Source: Candidatus Pacearchaeota archaeon
GTDB lineage: Archaea; Nanobdellota; Nanobdellia; Pacearchaeales; GW2011-AR1
Direction of reading: 5' to 3'
Assembly (NCBI GenBank): GCA_017609175.1
Contig: JAFCEJ010000001.1
Location: 1-57,427 of the forward strand
Length of the DNA: 57,427 bases
Shown: positions 17,951 through 27,042 of the stretch, in pieces
Numbering within the stretch: the stretch's first letter is position 1
Layout of the letters: each line of letters opens with the position of its first letter
Position numbers and translations under genes: made by a program
Notes under the pieces: generated by a model
Seen by the model: the letters and a program-made list of their open reading frames with translations, nothing else
Database searches by the model: none
What the model was told of the DNA's origin: nothing

Positions 17951-18781
17951 ATGGAAGTTATAAAATATTCTGGAGGGATAGAACCATTTAATCCTGAAAA
18001 AATTAAATATACTATTCTTGATGCAGGAGGCTCAAAAAAACTAGCTGAAGAAGCTGTACAAAAAGTAACAAAAGAATACCATAAAGGAATGACCACGAAG
18101 GAAATTTTGAATATTCTTTTAAAATTTTTAAAAAAAGAACCCGGAGTTTCAGAAAGGTATGATTTAAAAAGAGCAATAATGTCCTTAGGTCCAAGCGGAT
18201 TTCCTTTTGAAACTTTTTTTGCTAATCTATTGAATTATTATGATTACACTACAAAGGTTGGAGAAAAATTAATTGGAAATGGTAGGGTATACGAGATAGA
18301 TATAATTGCAGAAAAAAATATTAATTCTCAAAGAAAAAAATTTATGATTGAATGCAAATATCATAACAAATTAGGTATTAGGACTAAAATACATCACGCG
18401 AAACATACCTATCAAAAATTTCTCAAATTGCAAAAATATAATTTTAACCAACCATGGCTTACAACAAATACAAAATGTTCTTTGGATACTTTAAATTATG
18501 CAAAGAAAGTAAATTTGAAAATAACAAGTTGGAAATATCCTAAAAATGAATCTTTAAAAGATTTAATTAAAAATAAAAAACTTTATCCAATAACTATTTT
18601 AAAATTTCTTCCTAAGGAGATAAAAGAAAAATTATATAATTCTAAAATTTTAATCTTAAAAGATTTGTTTAAATATAATAAAACAGATTTAATTAGAATT
18701 ACAGGCCTTACAAAAAAAGAAATTGAAATGGTTACTAGAGAAGCGAGAGATATTCTTGGAAATACTTCACAATCTTTATAA
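17951..18781 (+). CDS. ATP-cone domain + PD-(D/E)XK (Mrr-like) nuclease + C-terminal helix-hairpin-helix-like region
   Basis: N: EVIKYSGGIEPFNPEKIKYTILDAGGSKKLAEEAVQKV (ATP-cone). Middle: GNGRVYEIDIIAE...FMIECKYHNKLG. C: LILKDLFKYNKTDLIRITGLTKKEIEMVTREA. Confidence 0.8.
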   Translation: MEVIKYSGGIEPFNPEKIKYTILDAGGSKKLAEEAVQKVTKEYHKGMTTKEILNILLKFLKKEPGVSERYDLKRAIMSLGPSGFPFETFFANLLNYYDYTTKVGEKLIGNGRVYEIDIIAEKNINSQRKKFMIECKYHNKLGIRTKIHHAKHTYQKFLKLQKYNFNQPWLTTNTKCSLDTLNYAKKVNLKITSWKYPKNESLKDLIKNKKLYPITILKFLPKEIKEKLYNSKILILKDLFKYNKTDLIRITGLTKKEIEMVTREARDILGNTSQSL

Positions 18782-18803
18782 AATACATCCTTTTTGATTG
18801 GTT

Positions 18804-19988
18804 ATGTTAATTGGGTTGGTTGGAAAGCCGTCGTGTGGGAAAAGTACATTTTTTAAAGCAGCGACCTTGGCAGAAGTTGAAATTGCTTCATATCCTTTTA
18901 CTACAATTAAACCTAATCATGGAGTTGGGTATGTTAAAGTTGATTGCATTGATAAAGAATTCAATGTGCAATGTCAGCCTAAACATGGTTTTTGTGTTGA
19001 TGGTTGGAGATTTGTTCCAGTTGAGTTAATGGATGTAGCAGGATTAGTTCCTGGTGCTTCAGAAGGAAAAGGACTTGGGAATCAATTTTTAGATGATTTG
19101 AGACAGGCAGATGTTTTTATTCATATTGTTGATGTGTCTGGGACAACTGATGCAGAAGGAAAACCTACGAAAGATTATGACCCTTGTAGTGATATTCAGT
19201 TTTTAGAAGATGAATTAAATAACTGGTATTATAATATTTTGAAAAAAGTTTGGAGAACATTTTCTAGAAAAGCAGAGATAGAAGATATAAATTTCTCAGA
19301 GGCGGTTGCAAAACAATTTTCTGGTTTGAAAGTTGTTGAGGATGATGTTAAAGATGTTTTGAGGAAATTAGATTTTTCTGAGAAGCCAAGTCAATGGAAA
19401 GACGAACAGATTAAAAAATTTGCATCAGAATTGAGGAAGTTAAGTAAACCAATGATAATTGCAGCAAATAAAGTTGATACTGAAAAAGGAAAAGAAAATT
19501 ATCAGAAGCTTAAAACCAAATTTCCAAATTTAATTGTTATGCCATGTTCTGCAGATTCTGAACTTGCTTTGAGAGAAGCTGCTAAGGCTAATTTAATCAA
19601 ATATATTCCAGGAGAAAGAAATTTTGAAATAAAAGGTGAATTGAACGAAAAACAACGAGAAGCATTAGAAAAAATAAAGAAAGATGTTCTTGATAAATTT
19701 CCTGAAGGAACTGGTGTTCAGGCTATTTTAAATTCTGCTGTTTTTGATTTGTTAAAGTATATTGCAATTTTTCCGGCTGGCGCGACAAAATTGGCAGATA
19801 GCAAAGGAAATATTTTGCCCGATTGTTTTTTGTTGCCAGAAGGAAGCACAGCTCTAGATTTTGCTTATTTTTTGCATACAGATTTTGGAAAAAATTTTAT
19901 TAAAGCTATTGACGCAAGAACGAAAAAAGCTCTTGGCAAGGATTATAAATTAAAACATCGTGATGCATTGGAGATTGTTACGAGATGA
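18804..19988 (+). CDS. ychF: YchF/Obg-family GTPase
   Basis: IGLVGKPSCGKSTFFKAATLAEVEIASYPFTTIKPNHGVGYV, DVAGLVPGASEGKGLGNQFLDDLRQAD, C-terminal TGS-like region. Confidence 0.94.
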   Translation: MLIGLVGKPSCGKSTFFKAATLAEVEIASYPFTTIKPNHGVGYVKVDCIDKEFNVQCQPKHGFCVDGWRFVPVELMDVAGLVPGASEGKGLGNQFLDDLRQADVFIHIVDVSGTTDAEGKPTKDYDPCSDIQFLEDELNNWYYNILKKVWRTFSRKAEIEDINFSEAVAKQFSGLKVVEDDVKDVLRKLDFSEKPSQWKDEQIKKFASELRKLSKPMIIAANKVDTEKGKENYQKLKTKFPNLIVMPCSADSELALREAAKANLIKYIPGERNFEIKGELNEKQREALEKIKKDVLDKFPEGTGVQAILNSAVFDLLKYIAIFPAGATKLADSKGNILPDCFLLPEGSTALDFAYFLHTDFGKNFIKAIDARTKKALGKDYKLKHRDALEIVTR

Positions 19989-20194
19989 TAATAAAAATAA
20001 AGGTAAAACCAAATTCTGGTGAGCAGGATATTGAAAAGAAAGAAGATTTTTATCTTGTGAAGTTAAAGTCGGTTCCTGAAAATAATAAAGCGAATTTAGA
20101 GTTGTTGAAAATTTTAAAAAGATATTTTGGGAAAGAAGTTAAAATTAAATCTGGTTTTACTTCAAGAAATAAGATTATTGAAGTTAATGATTAA
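19985..20194 (+). CDS. DUF167 (YggU-like) protein
   Basis: IIKIKVKPNSGEQDIEK...YLVKLKSVPENNKANLELLKILKRYFGKEVKIKSGFTSRNKIIEV; ATGA overlap with ychF. Confidence 0.85.
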   Translation: MIIKIKVKPNSGEQDIEKKEDFYLVKLKSVPENNKANLELLKILKRYFGKEVKIKSGFTSRNKIIEVND

Positions 20195-20227
20195 TGAGAA
20201 AAACAAGTTTTTAAGGAATTATTATTT

Positions 20228-20638
20228 TTATTGAGATATCTGGTTTATTTCATTTAAAACATCCTTTATACAGCCAATATAACCTTCTCTTTTTTGCATA
20301 GTATTCATAGAATTCTCCCCACTTAATAGATGTTGTTGGGTGTTTAATTTTCTTTCTAAATAATTTGTTATATCTTTTCTTTTTTCTATTTCTAATTGAT
20401 ACAAATCAGCATATTTATTTACTAATGCCAAAAGATTATTAGTTAAATATATTAATTGATCTTTGTTTAATCTTCTGATTTCTTTTTTTACTTCTAATTC
20501 ATGTTCTATGTTGCTCCTATCTTCATGACTTTTTCTATTTCTTATTATTTCTTCTAGGTTATTTCTTATTTTTTCAATTGGGGTTATATCAATTTCTTTC
20601 ACTAATTTGCCCTTTTTATATTCTTTAATCTTTGTCAT
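20228..20638 (-). CDS. Hypothetical coiled-coil protein
   Basis: 136-aa charged ORF. Confidence 0.6.
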   Translation of the reverse strand: MTKIKEYKKGKLVKEIDITPIEKIRNNLEEIIRNRKSHEDRSNIEHELEVKKEIRRLNKDQLIYLTNNLLALVNKYADLYQLEIEKRKDITNYLERKLNTQQHLLSGENSMNTMQKREGYIGCIKDVLNEINQISQ

Positions 20639-20687
20639 AATTATTCTGCAGGTTTAATCTTTAAATAAATTTATATTATTTGAAATA

Positions 20688-21177
20688 TTAATCAATGTGT
20701 CCTGGGCATAAAATTTTATATTTGATTTTTGAAATTTTTTTGAGGGATTCTCGCATTTTTTCATGGTCGCTTTCAGGAAAGTCTGTTCTTCCAATATACC
20801 CATGATGGAAAATTACATCACCTGAAAATAGAATATCTTTGTAAATTATGCAAATGTCTTCTTGTGTATGGCCAGGTGTTTTTATTATTTTTAATTCAGG
20901 GATTTTTAGTTTGTTTATATTTTTTGACGAATAGATTTTTGCATTCTTAAAAACCTCTAAATTTCCTATGGTCAAAATGTTTGTGTGTTAAGATTATTAT
21001 ATTTACCTTCTCTTTTTGGATTCCTATTTCTTTTAAATCTCTTATTAGAGCATTTCTATTTTGCAAAGAGCTTGTGTCAATTAAAATATTGTTTTTGTTC
21101 AATTTAATTAGATAAACACAGGAGCCAAATGATTCAAATGATAATTGCCAAACATTCTTTTTTATTCTATTTATCAT
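20688..21177 (-). pseudogene. Metallo-beta-lactamase-fold hydrolase interrupted by a frameshift near 20965
   Basis: First frame MINRIKKNVWQLSFESFGSCVYLIKLNKNNILIDTSSLQNR...IIILTHKHFDH then RKFRGF*; second frame IGNLEVFKNAKIYSS...IIKTPGHTQEDICIIYKDILFSGDVIFHHGYIGRTDFP...ILCPGHID. The two join at HxHxDH|(I)GN. Confidence 0.8.
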
Positions 21178-21210
21178 ATTTTTCTCTTGCAAAATTAATA
21201 TAAAGGTTTT

Positions 21211-21600
21211 TTGTTTTTGAAGAATATGAGATATGAGTTTGCTCCAGATATACAGAAAAAAGCGGAAGAGATTTGTAGAGTTTTGTTTCCTCATGTGAAA
21301 ATATGGCGTATGAAATGCTTTCGGAGTTTTGGAACATCTTCTCGCCGAACAATTGCAAGATGTCATACAATTGGGAAGCTTATGCAAAAGGCAATTGGAG
21401 TAAAAGCACATTATGCTTTGGAATTTTTGTCTGAGAGATTTGATAAATTGAGTGAAGAAGAAAAAACAAAAGTGATTATTCACGAATTAATGCATATTCC
21501 AAAAACTTTTGGTGGTGGGTTTAAACATCATAACTGGGTTACTGAAAAGAATGTGAACCAATTATATAAGAGGCTGAAAGAAAATGAAAATAAAGATTAA
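21211..21600 (+). CDS. Putative zinc metallopeptidase
   Basis: MRYEFAPDIQKKAEEICRVLFPHV...KVIIHELMHIPKTFGGGFKHHNW; HExxH-like HELMH. Confidence 0.75.
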   Translation: MFLKNMRYEFAPDIQKKAEEICRVLFPHVKIWRMKCFRSFGTSSRRTIARCHTIGKLMQKAIGVKAHYALEFLSERFDKLSEEEKTKVIIHELMHIPKTFGGGFKHHNWVTEKNVNQLYKRLKENENKD

Positions 21601-21928
21601 CACCCATATTATTGATGTTAAGAAAGTTTCTGGATTTGGGAAATTTTTGGGTTTGATGTTTAAGCAAAAAAATAATGCTGATGCTCTCCTGTTTGAATTT
21701 AACAAACCAACACATTTAAAGATTCATTCTTTTTTTGTATTTTTTCCTTTTATAGCTGTTTGGCTGGATGAGGATAATAAACTTATTGAAATAAAAAAAA
21801 TTGAACCTTTTAGATTATCTATTGGACCAAACAGAAAATTTTCAAAGTTGATTGAGATTCCTATTAATAAAAAATATAAAAACTTATGTAAGTTCGTCGC
21901 TGATGCGAAACATTTAAATAGTTTTTAA
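21584..21928 (+). CDS. DUF192-family protein
   Basis: FGKFLGLMFKQKNNADALLFEFNKPTHLKIHSFFVFFPFIAVWLDEDNKLIEIKKIEPF; overlaps the previous gene by 17 nt. Confidence 0.75.
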   Translation: MKIKINTHIIDVKKVSGFGKFLGLMFKQKNNADALLFEFNKPTHLKIHSFFVFFPFIAVWLDEDNKLIEIKKIEPFRLSIGPNRKFSKLIEIPINKKYKNLCKFVADAKHLNSF

Positions 21929-21966
21929 TGTTGATTTACTTATATTCAATAAAAAAGGAGGTAAAA

Positions 21967-22140
21967 ATGGGAAAAATAATTGCTAAGAATGTTGTTAAGA
22001 GGAAACAAGGATATCTTTACTATGTCGATGGTAAGGGAAATGTCTGCGAAGCTAAAATGGCTCGTGGTGGAAAAAAGAAGAAAAAGAAAGTAACTAAGAA
22101 AAAAACAAAAAAGAAAACAACAAAGAAAAAGAGGAGATAA
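21967..22140 (+). CDS. Small Lys-rich basic protein with globular N-terminus
   Basis: MGKIIAKNVVKRKQGYLYYVDGKGNVCEAKMARGGKKKKKKVTKKKTKKKTTKKKRR; GGAGGT upstream of ATG. Confidence 0.8.
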   Translation: MGKIIAKNVVKRKQGYLYYVDGKGNVCEAKMARGGKKKKKKVTKKKTKKKTTKKKRR

Positions 22141-22178
22141 GTTAAATTTCTTTTTTATTTTATTTTTTAATTATCTTT

Positions 22179-22586
22179 TTATCTTGCATTTAAATAGCCT
22201 TGTTTTATTAGGATTTTTCCAAGTTCTTGTATATCAAGATGTTCTATTCCAGACCAAGTGAATAATTCAAGTGCTTTTTCTAAATCTCCATCAATTTTTT
22301 TAAATCTGTCTTGGACAGAACTGGTTAATTTTATGTTTAATGAATTATCTTTTATAGTCATTTCTTTTTTCATTGATAAAATGTTTGGCATAATTATATT
22401 TATATCATAAGAAGAACCTATTCTATTTGTTTCAATTTGTATTTTGGTTAATGGTTCTGATTTAAATTTTCCATGAGCTTCGTGATATACTCTTAATGCA
22501 ACACAGAATTCTTTCATATTTTCTTTGGTTATTATTATATCGCAAAAATTTTCATCACCTTTTCTTGCTAAAATGTAATATTTCAT
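22179..22586 (-). CDS. Hypothetical protein
   Basis: 135-aa ORF. Confidence 0.6.
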   Translation of the reverse strand: MKYYILARKGDENFCDIIITKENMKEFCVALRVYHEAHGKFKSEPLTKIQIETNRIGSSYDINIIMPNILSMKKEMTIKDNSLNIKLTSSVQDRFKKIDGDLEKALELFTWSGIEHLDIQELGKILIKQGYLNAR

Positions 22587-22641
22587 TTTAGATATTTTAC
22601 TTTATCAAAAGTTATTTATAATAATTATTGTAGTTTAAGAT

Positions 22642-23631
22642 ATGGTAATTGTTTTGGGAATTGAATCAACAGCACATACTTTTGGCGTTGCGGTTGTGAG
22701 TGGTGGGAGGATTTTAAGCAATGTTAAAAGAGTTTTTACAACCGAACAAGGAGGGATGATTCCGATTGAAGTTGCGGGATTTCATGCGAATAATAAAAAT
22801 GAAATTTATTTTGAAGCACTAAACGAAGCTGAAATTGATGAAAATAAAATTGATGTAATTGCTTTTTCCCAAGGACCAGGATTAGCACCCTGTTTGATTG
22901 AGGGAATGAAATTTACAAAAGAGCTTGCCGAAAGATTGAAAATTCCGATTGTTCCTGTGAATCATTGTATTGCTCATTTAGAAATTGGCCAATTAACTGG
23001 TGCAAAAGACCCTGTAATGCTTTATTGTTCTGGGGCAAATACTCAGATAATTGCTTATGCGTCTGGTAAATATAGAATTTTTGGAGAGACTTTGGATATT
23101 GGTGTTGGGAATTTTATTGATACTTTTGCACGTTATGCAGGTATTGGTTTTCCTGGAGGACCTGCAATTCAGAAATTAGCAGAGAGTGGGAAGAGATATA
23201 TTGAACTCCCTTATAAAGTTAAGGGAATGGATATTGCACTTTCTGGGATTTTAACAAATTTGAAACAGAAGCTTGAATCGGGGAAATGTAAATTAGAGGA
23301 TTTGGCCTATTCTCTTCAGGAAACTGTTTTTGCAATGTTGGTTGAAACTGCTGAAAGGGCGTTGGCCCATACAGGCAAGAAAGAACTTTTGCTTGGAGGG
23401 GGTGTTGCGTGTAATAAAAGATTGCAAGAAATGTGTAAGATAATGTGCAGAGAAAGGAAAGCAAAATTTTTCTGTCCTGAACCGTCGCTGTTAGTGGATA
23501 ATGCTGCTATGATTGCTTATCTTGGAGAGATAATGTTCAAGAACGGAATAAAATTTAAAGGAAAACAAATCGAAAAAGTTGATATAAAACCAAAACAAAG
23601 GACTGATGAAGTTGAAGTAAAGTGGAAATAA
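22642..23631 (+). CDS. kae1: tRNA N6-adenosine threonylcarbamoyltransferase (Kae1)
   Basis: VLGIESTAHTFGVAVV, GPGLAPCLIEGM, VNHCIAHLEIG, ELLLGGGVACNKRLQEM. Confidence 0.95.
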   Translation: MVIVLGIESTAHTFGVAVVSGGRILSNVKRVFTTEQGGMIPIEVAGFHANNKNEIYFEALNEAEIDENKIDVIAFSQGPGLAPCLIEGMKFTKELAERLKIPIVPVNHCIAHLEIGQLTGAKDPVMLYCSGANTQIIAYASGKYRIFGETLDIGVGNFIDTFARYAGIGFPGGPAIQKLAESGKRYIELPYKVKGMDIALSGILTNLKQKLESGKCKLEDLAYSLQETVFAMLVETAERALAHTGKKELLLGGGVACNKRLQEMCKIMCRERKAKFFCPEPSLLVDNAAMIAYLGEIMFKNGIKFKGKQIEKVDIKPKQRTDEVEVKWK

Positions 23632-23741
23632 AATTTCAAAACTTATATGGTTGTTGTGTTAGAAACTTTTATAAACTCATTTTTCAAATTATCTTTATCC
23701 GATGAACGAATCTCGTGAGGATTTGTTCTGGGGTATATAAA

Positions 23742-24044
23742 ATGGCAGACATATATGATATAATTGAAAAAGCTCGTAAAACAGGAAAGATTGAAAAAGG
23801 TACTAACGAAGTTACTAAAGCGATTGAGCGAGAAACTGCGAAATTGGTAGTTTATGCTTCTGATGTGGAGCCAAAGGAGATTGTTCAGCATATTCCTCTT
23901 TTGTGCAAGGAGAAAAAAATTAAATGTGTAGAAGCTGATAATAAAAAGAAACTTGGGATTGCTGCCGGAATTCCTGTTGCATGTTCTTCTGTTGCTGTGA
24001 TTGAACCTGGCGATGCTGACAAAGATATTGCTTCTTTGAAGTAA
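23742..24044 (+). CDS. Ribosomal protein L7Ae
   Basis: [47 protein letters not shown]. Confidence 0.95.
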   Translation: MADIYDIIEKARKTGKIEKGTNEVTKAIERETAKLVVYASDVEPKEIVQHIPLLCKEKKIKCVEADNKKKLGIAAGIPVACSSVAVIEPGDADKDIASLK

Positions 24045-24045
24045 A

Positions 24046-24336
24046 ATGGCAAAGACACAAAAAGTTCAGGAAAAAAAGCAGGGGGGCTCTAAAGGAAGCG
24101 ATAAAATTTTAGGTGAAGCTGTTCCTGCACGGGTTGAGGAAATTATTGGTAGAACTGGTTTTCGTGGAGAAATTACTCAAGTTAAATGTCATGTTCTTGA
24201 AGGACGAGATAAAGGGCGTAGGATGAGAAGAAATGTTAAGGGCCCTGTTAGTATTGGTGATATTTTGATTTTAAGAGAAACTGAAATTGAAGCACGAAGA
24301 ATTAAATCAAAAGTTACAAAAGGAGCTTATACTTAA
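24046..24336 (+). CDS. Ribosomal protein S28e
   Basis: [60 protein letters not shown]. Confidence 0.95.
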   Translation: MAKTQKVQEKKQGGSKGSDKILGEAVPARVEEIIGRTGFRGEITQVKCHVLEGRDKGRRMRRNVKGPVSIGDILILRETEIEARRIKSKVTKGAYT

Positions 24337-24337
24337 A

Positions 24338-24520
24338 ATGCCTAAATGTACTTATTGCGGGAAAGAGTATGATATTCATAAGGGTATGACTATTGTAATG
24401 AATGATGGGCGAATTCTTCATTTTTGTTCTGCAAAATGCCGAAAAAATAAGAGTATGAAAAGACGAAAAGTGAGATGGGTTTCTAAGAAGAAATCTAAAA
24501 AAGAAGACGAGAAGAAATAA
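24338..24520 (+). CDS. Ribosomal protein L24e
   Basis: MPKCTYCGKEYDIHKGMTIVMNDGRILHFCSAKCRKNKSMKRRKVRWV; start placed at the TAAAATG junction. Confidence 0.94.
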   Translation: MPKCTYCGKEYDIHKGMTIVMNDGRILHFCSAKCRKNKSMKRRKVRWVSKKKSKKEDEKK

Positions 24521-24611
24521 TTAAATCTTTTGATATTTTTACATATTAATATATTGAAGAAATTTAGAAAATTTTATATACTTTCACTTTTTGTAGATAT
24601 TAATAAAAGGG

Positions 24612-25622
24612 ATGATGGTAAATCTTTTTAAAAATAAAAGTTTGTCAAGAAATGCAATAAGATATCCAATTATTTTTATTTATTTTGTTATTTTTGGTAT
24701 TCTTTTAGTTAGAGGAGCAAATCTTCCAACAGTGGGAGGGGATTCAGACGTATGGGGGACTATTTTGAATAATTATCTTTTGACAGAGCATGATGTTAAT
24801 GGAAGTCATACAAATATTACTGCTACTGGTATTAATGTAACTGGAACTTTTTTGATAAATAATGCTTCTGGTTATGAGGCAATGAGTATGGATGATGAGG
24901 GAAATCTTAATCTTAATCGTGGCATTATACTGGGGAATTTTTCTGCAAAGCCTTCTTGCACTTCAGATCGTTTAGGGATGATGGTATTTGATACTGTTAA
25001 TAATAAGCCCTATGTTTGTGCGAATTCAAATACTTGGAAACCATTAGATTCTGATTATGATTCTGATGGGCTTATTGATTGGTTTGATAGTAATGATACC
25101 TCTCCTGCTGTTCTTAATGCTACTTCTGCAGATGTTAGAAAGGGATATGTTTTTGTTAATAATAGTGGAGAAATAAATGGGACAATGGATGATTGTGCAT
25201 CAGAGGGATCACAAAATTGTTATGTGACTGGCAGTTATTTTGCAGGCACATCTCAAACAGTGAGTAATACGACAACTACACAATCTGCAGGATATTATGC
25301 TGCCTTTGATTTAGCTACTATTGATGGAAATTTAGTTAATGGAAATATTGTTTCTGGAAAGACAATTTTTGGGGTTTCTGGAAATGTAACTCCTGCAGGA
25401 CCAAGTGTATGTGACAGATTTACAAATTATAAGGTGTGTACAGGTACAAAACACGACGGTTTTGATGCAGATAGTTATGAAAAATGCCATAAATGGTGTG
25501 AGCAAAAATCAACTATTGGTTGTTGTAGATATAACAATATTGGTGGTTGGTGTTATTGGTATACTGGTACTGAGTGGGGAGATAGTAGCGATACACGAGC
25601 AGCAATATGTTCCCAATGGTAA
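24612..25622 (+). CDS. Surface/secreted protein with phage tail-fibre-like motifs
   Basis: N-terminal hydrophobic signal; LPTVGGDSDVWGTILNNYLLTEHDVNGSHTNI; GNIVSGKTIFGVSGNV; Cys-rich C-terminus. Confidence 0.7.
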   Translation: MMVNLFKNKSLSRNAIRYPIIFIYFVIFGILLVRGANLPTVGGDSDVWGTILNNYLLTEHDVNGSHTNITATGINVTGTFLINNASGYEAMSMDDEGNLNLNRGIILGNFSAKPSCTSDRLGMMVFDTVNNKPYVCANSNTWKPLDSDYDSDGLIDWFDSNDTSPAVLNATSADVRKGYVFVNNSGEINGTMDDCASEGSQNCYVTGSYFAGTSQTVSNTTTTQSAGYYAAFDLATIDGNLVNGNIVSGKTIFGVSGNVTPAGPSVCDRFTNYKVCTGTKHDGFDADSYEKCHKWCEQKSTIGCCRYNNIGGWCYWYTGTEWGDSSDTRAAICSQW

Positions 25623-25630
25623 TAATTAAA

Positions 25631-26542
25631 ATGTTAAAATTCATTATATCTCTCTTTATTGTCTTTCTTTTTTTAATAGAGTTTTCTGTGGCGATTTCTT
25701 ATGGGGGGAATATTTATGGGAAAGGTCCTTATGGTATTGGTTATAGTGAGCCTGCAGTTTCTGGAGGGAGCGGAGGAGGCTCTTCTGGTGGGGGAGGAGG
25801 GATAATTTCTCAATTTAGTTTAGATAAAGATTTAATTCATGTTGTTGTAAAACAAAAAGAAACAGAAAGAGAAGTACTTACAATTAAGAATACTGGTAGC
25901 GATAATCTAAGTATTGAGATTAATTATTCAGAACTATCAGATTTTATGATTGTTAGTGAAGATTCTTTTACGCTAGCTCCTGGAGAATCAAAAATTGTTA
26001 ATATTGATTTTTTTGCTAGGGAAAAAGAAAAACCTGAAATTTATACTGGAAGGATTATTGTTAAAGGAGGATTTACAAAAAAAATTATAAATACAATTAT
26101 AGAAATAAAAGAAAGAGTGCCTTTGTTTGATTTGAGAGTTGATATTTTGAATAAAAAAGTAATTCCTGGAAGTGATTTAAAGTTTGATATCTTGGCTTTG
26201 AATCAGGGTGATTTAAGAGGTTTTGATATTTTATTGCATTATTCTATCAGGGATTTTAATGGCACTATATATGAGGTTAAAGAAGAATCTATAAAAATTG
26301 ATGGAGAATTAAAATTAAAGAGGGATTTGAAGGTTCCAAGTGATCTTTCTTTTGGAGAATATATTTTATATTCTAAAATAAGTTATGGTAATATAACTGC
26401 AAGCGGTATTGATATGTTTGAAGTTATGAGCAAGAAAGGTTTGATGATGTATAAGTTGTTTTTGTTAATTATCGCGCTTATAATAATTGTAATTGCTGCG
26501 ATTTTATCTTGGATTATAATTAAAACTAAGAAAGATTTTTAG
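25631..26542 (+). CDS. Membrane-anchored surface protein with Gly-rich linker and CARDB/NEW3-like domain
   Basis: Signal peptide; GGSGGGSSGGGGG linker; beta-rich ectodomain; C-terminal TM LFLLIIALIIIVIAAILSWIII. Confidence 0.7.
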   Translation: MLKFIISLFIVFLFLIEFSVAISYGGNIYGKGPYGIGYSEPAVSGGSGGGSSGGGGGIISQFSLDKDLIHVVVKQKETEREVLTIKNTGSDNLSIEINYSELSDFMIVSEDSFTLAPGESKIVNIDFFAREKEKPEIYTGRIIVKGGFTKKIINTIIEIKERVPLFDLRVDILNKKVIPGSDLKFDILALNQGDLRGFDILLHYSIRDFNGTIYEVKEESIKIDGELKLKRDLKVPSDLSFGEYILYSKISYGNITASGIDMFEVMSKKGLMMYKLFLLIIALIIIVIAAILSWIIIKTKKDF

Positions 26543-26855
26543 CGCTTTGGTTGCATAAATTGTTCATATTTCTTTCTGATTCTGGTCGTGGGTCTTTCCA
26601 GTTCTCAGGGTTTTGTACTGATGCTCCTGTGATTGGATTCATTTGTTCAAGCTCCCCATTTTTACAGACGATTTCATAATCTTGGCAATAATTACTTTCA
26701 TTACAGATTGCTTTTGTATATGTATAATAATCTTCTACTACTTTTCCTGTGATTGTTTGTTTATATATTGAAAATGATAAAATTCCAATTAAAGCAAATG
26801 AAATTATCATTAATATCTTTATTATTTTTCTCATTTGTTTAATATTTGATATCAT
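26526..26855 (-). CDS. Small secreted or membrane-anchored protein
   Basis: N-terminal hydrophobic helix then ITGKVVEDYYTYTKAICNESNYCQDYEIVCKNGE. Confidence 0.5.
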   Translation of the reverse strand: MISNIKQMRKIIKILMIISFALIGILSFSIYKQTITGKVVEDYYTYTKAICNESNYCQDYEIVCKNGELEQMNPITGASVQNPENWKDPRPESERNMNNLCNQSAKNLS

Positions 26856-27042
26856 GTTTTTAAAAATAAAAAAAGTCTTAAAAATCTTTGGGAGGTTCAA
26901 AATTCCCGACAGATTCTCAAATTAAAATCTAAATTTATAGAGATTAGCCCCTAATTCCTTTAAATTTTATAGGCAAGGTTTTTAAACTAGATTGAATTTA
27001 TATGATTAGAAATTAAAAATTTCTACGGAATTTTATGATAAA

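Noticed and set aside
20947-21483. Long minus ORF read as one 178-aa protein
   Set aside because: Its first ~100 residues are antisense to the metallopeptidase gene; only the part from 21177 downward is the metallo-beta-lactamase-fold start.
22080-22136. Simple-sequence A-rich repeat
   Set aside because: It is the codon-level product of the Lys-rich tail of the basic protein, not an independent repeat.
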